From Aureimonas sp. SK2 (lineage in GTDB: Bacteria; Pseudomonadota; Alphaproteobacteria; Rhizobiales; Rhizobiaceae): DNA of 64,000 nucleotides. The notes below the pieces were generated by a model, which was given only the letters and a program-made list of their open reading frames with translations, had not been told where the DNA came from and ran no database searches. Of the stretch, positions 57,977 through 64,000 are shown one piece after another; the first letter of the stretch is position 1; each line of letters starts with the position of its first letter. Made by a program: the position numbers and the translations under genes. The stretch spans positions 186,001 through 250,000 of the forward strand of contig NZ_JAPZDS010000003.1 in NCBI RefSeq assembly GCF_029813115.1. Reading direction: 5' to 3'.

Positions 57977-59356
57977 TCAGAACCCCACGGCCTGCGGGGG
58001 CCGGTAGGCTTCCTGTTCCTTCTTGATGCGTTCGGCGGTCAGGAAGGCAAGCTCCAACGCCTGGTTGGCGTTGAGGCGCGGGTCACAATGCGTGTGGTAT
58101 CGGTCGGACAGATCCTCGGCGAGAACAGGCCGCGCGCCACCGGTGCACTCCGTCACGTCCTTGCCGGTCATCTCGATATGGATGCCGCCGGCATGGGTGC
58201 CTTCCGCGCGGTGGACGTCGAAGAAGGCCTCGACCTCCGACAGGATTCGGTCGAAGGGCCGCGTCTTGTAGTCGTTCACCGTGATCGTGTTGCCGTGCAT
58301 CGGATCGCAGGACCAGACCACCTTGTGGCCTTCCTTCTGCACGGCGCGGATCAGGCGAGGCAGGTGCTCGCCGACCTTCTCGTGGCCGAAGCGGGTGATC
58401 AGCGTCAGACGGCCCGCCTCGTTCTGCGGGTTCAGGATGTCGATCAGGCGGATCAGCTCGTCGGACGAGAGCGACGGGCCACACTTGAGGCCGATCGGGT
58501 TCTTGATGCCGCGGCAGTATTCGACATGGGCATTGTCCAGCTGGCGGGTGCGGTCGCCGATCCAGATCATGTGGCCCGAGGTCGCGTACCATTCGCCGCT
58601 GGTCGAATCGACGCGCGTCAGCGCCTCTTCATAGCCGAGAAGCAGCGCCTCGTGGCTGGTGAAGAAGTCGGTCTCGCGCAGCGACGGATGGCTCTCGGAA
58701 TTGATGCCGATCGCGCGCATGAAGTTCATCGTCTCGGAGATGCGGTCCGCGAGCTGACCGTAGCGCTCCGCCTGCGGGCTGCCCGACACGAAGCCGAGCA
58801 TCCATTGGTGCACGTTGTCGAGATTGGCGTAGCCGCCTTGGGCGAAGGCGCGCAGGAGATTGAGCGTGGCCGCCGACTGGCGGTACGCCATTTCCTGGCG
58901 CTCCGGCGCCGGCACGCGCGAGGTCTCGTCGAACTCGATCCCGTTGATGATGTCGCCGCGGTAGGACGGCAGCGTCACGCCGCCCTTCGTCTCGTTGCCG
59001 GACGAGCGGGGCTTGGCGAACTGGCCCGCGATGCGGCCAACCTTCACCACCGGCGAGGACGCGGCGAAGGTGAGGACGACGGCCATCTGGAGGAAAGCGC
59101 GGAAGAAGTCGCGGATATTGTCCGCGCCGTGCTCGGCGAAGCTCTCGGCGCAGTCGCCACCCTGCAAGAGGAAGGAGCGCCCTTCCGCGACTTCGGCCAG
59201 CGCTCTCTTCAGCTTGCGCGCCTCACCTGCAAAAACCAGCGGCGGAAAGGAGGCCAGACGCTTCTCGGTTTCCGCGAGCGCCGCGAGGTCGGGATACGCC
59301 GGCACCTGCTCGATGGGCTTTGCGCGCCAGCTCGACGGGGTCCAATCCTTGGCCAT
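57977..59356 (-). CDS. 3-deoxy-7-phosphoheptulonate (DAHP) synthase, class II
   Basis: Encodes 459 residues of the plant-like class II enzyme that opens the shikimate pathway from phosphoenolpyruvate and erythrose 4-phosphate. The segments [40 protein letters not shown] and [10 protein letters not shown] contain the substrate and metal ligands. Length is normal. It is monocistronic with its own terminator. Confidence 0.96.
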   Translation of the reverse strand: MAKDWTPSSWRAKPIEQVPAYPDLAALAETEKRLASFPPLVFAGEARKLKRALAEVAEGRSFLLQGGDCAESFAEHGADNIRDFFRAFLQMAVVLTFAASSPVVKVGRIAGQFAKPRSSGNETKGGVTLPSYRGDIINGIEFDETSRVPAPERQEMAYRQSAATLNLLRAFAQGGYANLDNVHQWMLGFVSGSPQAERYGQLADRISETMNFMRAIGINSESHPSLRETDFFTSHEALLLGYEEALTRVDSTSGEWYATSGHMIWIGDRTRQLDNAHVEYCRGIKNPIGLKCGPSLSSDELIRLIDILNPQNEAGRLTLITRFGHEKVGEHLPRLIRAVQKEGHKVVWSCDPMHGNTITVNDYKTRPFDRILSEVEAFFDVHRAEGTHAGGIHIEMTGKDVTECTGGARPVLAEDLSDRYHTHCDPRLNANQALELAFLTAERIKKEQEAYRPPQAVGF

Positions 59357-59501
59357 GACATCTCCTTACCCGATCGGCTGCCCGGTTCCTGTTTCTCGTT
59401 CGGGCGGAAAGGCTCGGGGCAGCGGAGGCTGCCCGAGCGATCGGTGGCGGCTTACTGACACGAACCCGGCCGTTTGTCACCAAAGGGTTGACGGCAACCC
59501 G

Positions 59502-60149
59502 TCATCCCGCCGGAACGATGCGGGCGCCCCTGGCCAGGATCAGGCGATCGAAAAGCGCGGCTTCGCCCGTCGACAGGGTAACGGCGCGCGGATAGAGCGG
59601 GCGCGCGCGATCGGCGAGGACGGCGGTCTCGAACCCCTCGGTTTCCTCCACGAAACGGACGACTCCCGCCTCGCCGTAGAGCGACAGGAAGCCTTGCAGC
59701 ACGGCGTCGAGATAGGATTGCAGGATCGTCGCCCCAGCCTCGGCGGCGTCGAGTTCGACGGGCGACGCCTCGTAGATGAAGAGCGGAACGCCCTCTGCCG
59801 GTTCGGCCTCGATCCGGACATGGCCGGGCATCACGACGCGCCGGAGATAGCCGGCCTCGCGCTCGTCCACGACCGGCAGGTGGTCGGCGCGATCGTAGAC
59901 CACGACGCCCTGCGTCTCGAACCCTTCGTGCGGACGCACCGACAGAAGCGCGGGGACGGGTGCCGGGCGTGGCATCCAGAAACGGCGCCAGCCGGTGACG
60001 GTAGCGCGGCGGATGCCGAGGAACTTCGTGCGCAGCGTCGCGCGGTTGACCAGCGACCCGTAGCCGAAATAGGCGACCACCCTGCCCTCCGCCGCAAGAG
60101 CGGCGAGGTCGGGATCGTCCGGATGGATGGTCGCGCTCGGATCAGGCAT
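59502..60149 (-). CDS. Gamma-glutamylcyclotransferase-like protein
   Basis: Encodes 215 residues. The motif YFGYGSLVN (near residue 27) is the substrate-binding signature of the gamma-glutamylcyclotransferase/AIG2 fold. EREAGYLRRVV holds the probable catalytic Glu. It overlaps glutathione reductase by 8 bases, suggesting a role in glutathione or gamma-glutamyl turnover; the true substrate is not known. Confidence 0.78.
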   Translation of the reverse strand: MPDPSATIHPDDPDLAALAAEGRVVAYFGYGSLVNRATLRTKFLGIRRATVTGWRRFWMPRPAPVPALLSVRPHEGFETQGVVVYDRADHLPVVDEREAGYLRRVVMPGHVRIEAEPAEGVPLFIYEASPVELDAAEAGATILQSYLDAVLQGFLSLYGEAGVVRFVEETEGFETAVLADRARPLYPRAVTLSTGEAALFDRLILARGARIVPAG

Positions 60150-61542
60150 CGACCCGCTGCCCGCCGCGCAGCCGGTAGCTCGGATCGTAGAGCGTAACGA
60201 GTTCCTCGGCCGCGCTCGGATGGAGGGCCATCGTCCGGTCGAACACGTCCTTGGTCAGGCGCCCCTTCACGCAGACGCCGAGGATCTGAACGGTCTCCGC
60301 CGCGTCCGGACCGAAGATGTGCGCGCCGACGACGCGCCGCGAGGCGGCATCCACCACGAGCTTCATCAGCGTGCGGTCCTGTCGGCCGGACACCGTGTTG
60401 CGCATCGGGCGGAAGGTGGTGCGATAGATCTCCACCTCGTCGAACGCCTTTGCGGCTTCGCTCTCCGTCATGCCGACGGTGCCGATCTCGGGCTGGGAGA
60501 AGACGGCGGTCGGGATATCGTCGAGATCGGGTTTCGTCGGCGTGCCGCGATAGACCGTATCGACGAAGCACATCGCCTCGTGGATCGCGACGGGCGTGAG
60601 CTGCACGCGATTGGTGATGTCGCCGAGCGCCCAGATGTTGTCCGCGCTGGTCTTGGAATAGGCGTCGACCTTGACCGCGCCCTTCTCGTCCAGCTCGACG
60701 CCCGCCTTGTCGCAGCCGAGATCGAGCGTGTTGGGCATGCGGCCGACGGCCAGCATCACCTCGTCGGCATCGAGCAGGGTCCCGCTCTTCAGATGGGCCT
60801 GGAACCGGTTGTCCGCCTTCTGATCGACCTGGACGATCGTGTCCTCGGTGAGAACCCGAATGCCCTTGGCGATCATCGAAGCCTGCAGCGAGTCCCGCAG
60901 ATCGTCGTCGAAGCCCTGGAGAACCTTCTTGCCGCGATAGACGAGCGTCACCTGCGAGCCAAGCCCGTTGAAGATGTGCGCGAACTCGATCGCGATGTAG
61001 CCTCCACCGAGAATGACGATGGATTCCGGCAGACGCTTGAGGTGGAACGCCTCGTTGGAGGTGATGCAATGTTCGGCGCCCGGCAGGCCCGGGAACGGAT
61101 TGGCGCGCCCGCCCGCCGCCAGAAGGATGCGCTCGGCGGTGACGACCTTGTCCGTCGCGAGGAGTCGAATTTCGTGCGGGCTCTCGAGGACGGCGCGGGA
61201 TTTCAGGATCTCCGCGCCCGCGTTCTCGACGTTGCGGGCGTAGATCGCCTCCAGCCGCTCGATCTCGCGGTCCTTGGCGGCGATCAGTTCCGGCCAGTCG
61301 AACTCGGTTTCACCCAGCGTCCAGCCGAAGCCCTTCGCATCCTCGAACTGATCGGAGAACTGCGAGGCGTAAACCATGAGCTTCTTGGGCACGCAGCCGC
61401 GAATGACGCAGGTGCCGCCGAAGCGGTACTCCTCGGCGATGCCGACCTTGTGGCCGAGCGCCGCCGTCTTGCGGGCGGCCCGCACGCCCCCGGATCCTCC
61501 ACCGATCACTAAGAGATCGAAATCGTATCCGCCAGACGCCAT
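60142..61542 (-). CDS. gor: Glutathione-disulfide reductase
   Basis: Encodes 466 residues. The flavin motif IGGGSGGVRAAR, the redox disulfide GGTCVIRGCVPKK, the NADPH motif GGGYIAIEFA and the C-terminal catalytic segment LHPSAAEE are complete. It reduces glutathione disulfide with NADPH. The ATG at 61542 has AAGGAG upstream; a longer ORF extends into the terminator. Confidence 0.95.
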   Translation of the reverse strand: MASGGYDFDLLVIGGGSGGVRAARKTAALGHKVGIAEEYRFGGTCVIRGCVPKKLMVYASQFSDQFEDAKGFGWTLGETEFDWPELIAAKDREIERLEAIYARNVENAGAEILKSRAVLESPHEIRLLATDKVVTAERILLAAGGRANPFPGLPGAEHCITSNEAFHLKRLPESIVILGGGYIAIEFAHIFNGLGSQVTLVYRGKKVLQGFDDDLRDSLQASMIAKGIRVLTEDTIVQVDQKADNRFQAHLKSGTLLDADEVMLAVGRMPNTLDLGCDKAGVELDEKGAVKVDAYSKTSADNIWALGDITNRVQLTPVAIHEAMCFVDTVYRGTPTKPDLDDIPTAVFSQPEIGTVGMTESEAAKAFDEVEIYRTTFRPMRNTVSGRQDRTLMKLVVDAASRRVVGAHIFGPDAAETVQILGVCVKGRLTKDVFDRTMALHPSAAEELVTLYDPSYRLRGGQRVDA

Positions 61543-61560
61543 GACCGCTCCTTCTACATG

Positions 61561-61585
61561 GAAAAGGGCGGCCCGGAGCCGCCCT
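61561..61585 (-). terminator. Terminator after the DUF2059 gene
   Basis: An 8-bp stem (61565-61572 with 61578-61585), CCGGA loop and, on the minus strand, a TTTTC tail. It lies between the DUF2059 gene and gor, so gor probably has its own promoter. Confidence 0.8.
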
Positions 61586-61617
61586 CGCATTCGATTATAG
61601 TGCCGTGTCGGCTGGCG

Positions 61618-62145
61618 TCACTGCGTCGTGGAGGCCGTCGCCGGCGGCGCGAGCTTCGCGGCGCCGTTGATCGACGCATTGCGCAGGTCTCGCACGATGC
61701 CGCTGGCCCAGACGTCGGCCGCCGACAGCATCTCGCGCGAGGCCGTCGGGCCTTGCGACAAGAGCTTCTTGCCGGCCTCGCCATTGTAGAATTCGGCGAT
61801 CTCGCGCAGCTCCTGCTCGGTGAAGAGCTTGGCGTAGATGCGGGCGATCTCGTTCTCGAGGTCGCCGCGGCGCGGCGCCAGCTTCAGCGCCTCGTCGTCC
61901 ACCATGTTGGAAATCTCCGACTGGAGATCCGGATTGTTGACGATCAGCTCCGCCTTGATCTGGGTCGCGGCGTTGAGCAGGATCTGGTCGAACTGCTCGG
62001 TCGTGTCGAGGGCGTCCACGGCTTCCCGCGCGGCCGAGAGGTGCGAGGGGCTGACCTCCTGCGCGATGGCCGGGGCCATCGACAGGCCGAGCAGCGCAAC
62101 GGAAACGCACAGTCCGCGACGCAGTTTTTCGCTAGGAAGCTTCAA
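61618..62145 (-). CDS. Secreted DUF2059 protein
   Basis: Encodes 175 residues from a TTG start, preferred because GGAG lies eight bases before it and the signal peptide (LLGLSMAPAIAQ) then has normal length. An upstream TTG at 62193 gives 16 more residues. The mature protein is helical and carries the DUF2059 pattern FTEQELREIAEFYNGEAGKKLL. Function unknown. Confidence 0.8.
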   Translation of the reverse strand: MKLPSEKLRRGLCVSVALLGLSMAPAIAQEVSPSHLSAAREAVDALDTTEQFDQILLNAATQIKAELIVNNPDLQSEISNMVDDEALKLAPRRGDLENEIARIYAKLFTEQELREIAEFYNGEAGKKLLSQGPTASREMLSAADVWASGIVRDLRNASINGAAKLAPPATASTTQ

Positions 62146-62238
62146 GTTCCCACTCCATTGATCTCGATGGGGCTTTCGCGGCCCAAGTGCCAAACTCTGA
62201 CTGTCACCGCAAGCCCCGCAGGGGCCGGTCGGTCCCTG

Positions 62239-62934
62239 TCAGCGCGGCTCGACGTGTTCGATCCCGTTCGGTCCCGCCAGAAGGGCGGCGTTCGCCAGAC
62301 CCAGGAACAGGCCGTGCTCGACCACGCCCGGAATCGCATGAAGGGCGGCCGAAAGCGCTTCTGGATCGGGAATACGGCCAAAAGATGCGTCCACGATCAG
62401 ATGTCCGCCGTCGGTCACGAACGGGCTTTCGCCGATCTTGCGCAGGGCCAGCGAGCCAGTCAGACCGAGCAGCGAGCCGGCCTTCTCGATCGCGATCAGC
62501 GAGGACACGATGCCGAAGCCGTTGACCTCGATCGGCAGCGGGAAGGCGCCCAAGGTCTCGACCTTCTTCGACGCGTCGGCGATGACGAGCATGCGCGCCG
62601 AGGCCGCGGCCACGATCTTCTCGCGCAGGAGCGCGCCACCGCCGCCCTTTACGAGCCGAAGCTGTGCGTCCATCTCGTCGGCGCCGTCGATGGTGAGATC
62701 GAGTTCGGGCACCTCTTCCAGGGTCGACAGCGGAACGCCGAGCTCGCGGCAAAGCGCCGCCGTGCGCTCGGAGGTCGGCACGCCGACGATGCGCAGCCCC
62801 TCGCCGATACGGACCGCCAGGGCGCGGACGAAGGCTTCCGCCGTGGAGCCCGTGCCGATGCCGAGCCGCATGCCGGATTCGACCTGAACCGCCGCCGCGC
62901 GACCGACCTCCTTCTTCAACGCCGCTGCATCCAT
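62239..62934 (-). CDS. rpiA: Ribose-5-phosphate isomerase A
   Basis: Encodes 231 residues. RpiA interconverts ribose 5-phosphate and ribulose 5-phosphate. The motifs [33 protein letters not shown] are intact. The start at [11 protein letters not shown] has GGAGACGGA upstream; an extension of 19 codons is possible but not supported. Confidence 0.95.
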   Translation of the reverse strand: MDAAALKKEVGRAAAVQVESGMRLGIGTGSTAEAFVRALAVRIGEGLRIVGVPTSERTAALCRELGVPLSTLEEVPELDLTIDGADEMDAQLRLVKGGGGALLREKIVAAASARMLVIADASKKVETLGAFPLPIEVNGFGIVSSLIAIEKAGSLLGLTGSLALRKIGESPFVTDGGHLIVDASFGRIPDPEALSAALHAIPGVVEHGLFLGLANAALLAGPNGIEHVEPR

Positions 62935-63157
62935 CTGTCCGTCTCCATGCAAAATCATGCCCGCGTCTAGTCGATCGAGGCGCGAAGGCAAAGTGTTCGG
63001 ACATCCGGAGGCCGCAACTCTTTCTTGGTGGATGGCGGCTTAATCTGTGGCGCGAATGTTCCAGCGCGGGGCGGAAGCGACGGTGCGGCCGCCCGAAACC
63101 GCTTCCGTCCGGCCGCGTCGCTTGACCCTGCCCCGAGGCTCCTCAAAGTCCGCATCG

Positions 63158-63913
63158 ATGAGTGTCGCACGTTCCCTGTCCCTCGCCCGCCCCGCGTCCG
63201 CCCTTCCGATCGGCGGGCTTTCGGTGGTCCGCGATCGGCCCCTGGAGGGCGCGACGGTGGTGTTCGACCTCGACGGCACGCTGGTCGATACGGCGCCGGA
63301 CCTGACCGGTGCCCTGAACCATTGCCTCGCGAGCGCCGGCCTGCCGGCCACGACGCTGGAAGCCGTGCGTCCGCAAGCCGGCCACGGCGCGCGCGCCATG
63401 CTGACGGCCGCCTATGCGCGCGCCGGCGTCGAATTCGACGCGGACAATCTGGCGCGGCAGACGGATCGCTTCCTAACCTTTTACGGCGAACATATCGCGG
63501 TCGCCTCGACGCTCTTTCCGGGTGCGCTGGAAACGCTCGATCGTATGACGCACGCGGGCGCGACGCTCGCCGTCTGCACCAACAAGACGGAAGCCCTCGC
63601 GATCCGACTGCTGGGCGAACTCGGCTTGGCGACGAGGTTTGCGGCGATTTGCGGCGCCGACACGTTCATCGCGCGCAAGCCCGACCCGGTTCACCTGTCC
63701 GGCACGATCGCGCTGGCCGGCGGGCGCCCGGACTGCGCGGTGATGGTCGGCGACACCGATACCGACATCGAAGCCGCTCGTCGCCTCGGCCTGCCCTCCA
63801 TCCTTCTCGGCTTCGGCTACGACGCGGACGCCGCGGCACGGGAGAAGGCCACGGCCGTCGTGTCGCATTTCGACGAGATCGACGTCCGTCTCGTGGAGCG
63901 CCTTCTTCGCTAG
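63158..63913 (+). CDS. gph: Phosphoglycolate phosphatase
   Basis: Encodes 251 residues of the HAD superfamily. The four motifs are DLDGTLVDT, CTNKTE, KPDP and GDTDTDIEAA. Gph removes phosphate from phosphoglycolate formed in DNA repair or metabolism. Start ATG 63158 (MSVARSLSL) gives about 30 residues before motif I; ORF extension to 63047 is unlikely. Confidence 0.88.
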   Translation: MSVARSLSLARPASALPIGGLSVVRDRPLEGATVVFDLDGTLVDTAPDLTGALNHCLASAGLPATTLEAVRPQAGHGARAMLTAAYARAGVEFDADNLARQTDRFLTFYGEHIAVASTLFPGALETLDRMTHAGATLAVCTNKTEALAIRLLGELGLATRFAAICGADTFIARKPDPVHLSGTIALAGGRPDCAVMVGDTDTDIEAARRLGLPSILLGFGYDADAAAREKATAVVSHFDEIDVRLVERLLR

Positions 63914-63933
63914 ACAGGGATGCGCTTGGCGGA

Positions 63934-63962
63934 TTGACGAGCCCGCCGCCGCCGACTATACG
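63934..63962 (+). promoter_or_regulatory. Consensus sigma-70-type promoter at the right edge
   Basis: TTGACG (63934-63939), 17-base spacer, TATACG (63957-63962). Both boxes and spacing fit the housekeeping consensus. It points rightward out of the window, so a gene or stable RNA should begin just beyond. Confidence 0.65.
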
Positions 63963-64000
63963 CACTCTCGTTCGCAGACGGCATCGACCGGCGCGACGGG

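Overview
The window is GC-rich chromosomal DNA from an alphaproteobacterium, most likely of the order Hyphomicrobiales (Rhizobiales). The evidence is a CckA hybrid kinase, a eukaryote-type NADP isocitrate dehydrogenase, a malic enzyme with a phosphotransacetylase-like tail, a class II DAHP synthase, a DksA lacking most zinc cysteines, and above all a giant apolipoprotein-like protein of the GPR/RgsE type known from polar-growing rhizobia. The genus cannot be fixed from this sequence. No rRNA, tRNA, CRISPR array, prophage or complete insertion sequence was seen.

Layout. 1-9080 is housekeeping: a cut inositol-monophosphatase-family gene, ttcA, rpsD, a Pmp3-like peptide, murI-trmJ, icd, a PRC-barrel secreted protein and alaS. 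9683-22033 is a complete carbon-phosphorus lyase locus: divergent phnF, then phnGHIJKL, a hexapeptide acetyltransferase, phnCDE, a 2H-phosphoesterase-like protein, phnM, phnN and a zinc alcohol dehydrogenase. It is driven from a compact control region with a Pho box, a -10 element and a PhnF-type operator. 22087-25201 holds recA with divergent pseudouridine catabolism genes (PfkB kinase and psuG). 25206-30273 holds cckA, a FliO-domain Pro/Ala-rich membrane protein and dksA. 30527-36668 holds a SixA-like phosphatase, a ycjX-ycjF pair, folP-folK, two secreted proteins and a 2Fe-2S ferredoxin.

37180-44199 encodes the 2339-residue GPR/RgsE-like protein, whose middle is built from 11-residue repeats that stay in exact register over at least 363 residues. 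Its last codons and the two convergent terminators behind it have been duplicated as a 280-bp tandem unit (44139-44699). On the other strand lies a four-gene Mla/MCE lipid-transport operon (permease with STAS domain, ATPase, MCE protein, lipoprotein). 49233-63913 returns to metabolism: dipeptide epimerase, a UDP-diacylglucosamine-type phosphoesterase, maeB, gltX, an MFS transporter with a small membrane partner, DedA, DAHP synthase, a gamma-glutamylcyclotransferase-like protein beside glutathione reductase, a DUF2059 protein, rpiA and gph. A consensus promoter fires off the right edge.

How parts fit. The phn genes form one phosphate-starvation unit that imports phosphonates (CDE), builds and cleaves the ribosyl phosphonate (GHIJKLM) and recycles ribosyl bisphosphate (N). 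The usual cyclic phosphodiesterase PhnP is absent and the 2H protein may replace it. CckA (which feeds CtrA in this class) and the growth-pole scaffold are both cell-cycle or polarity factors, and a CtrA-like motif precedes the scaffold gene. Two intergenic spacers carry related long inverted repeats of the REP type.
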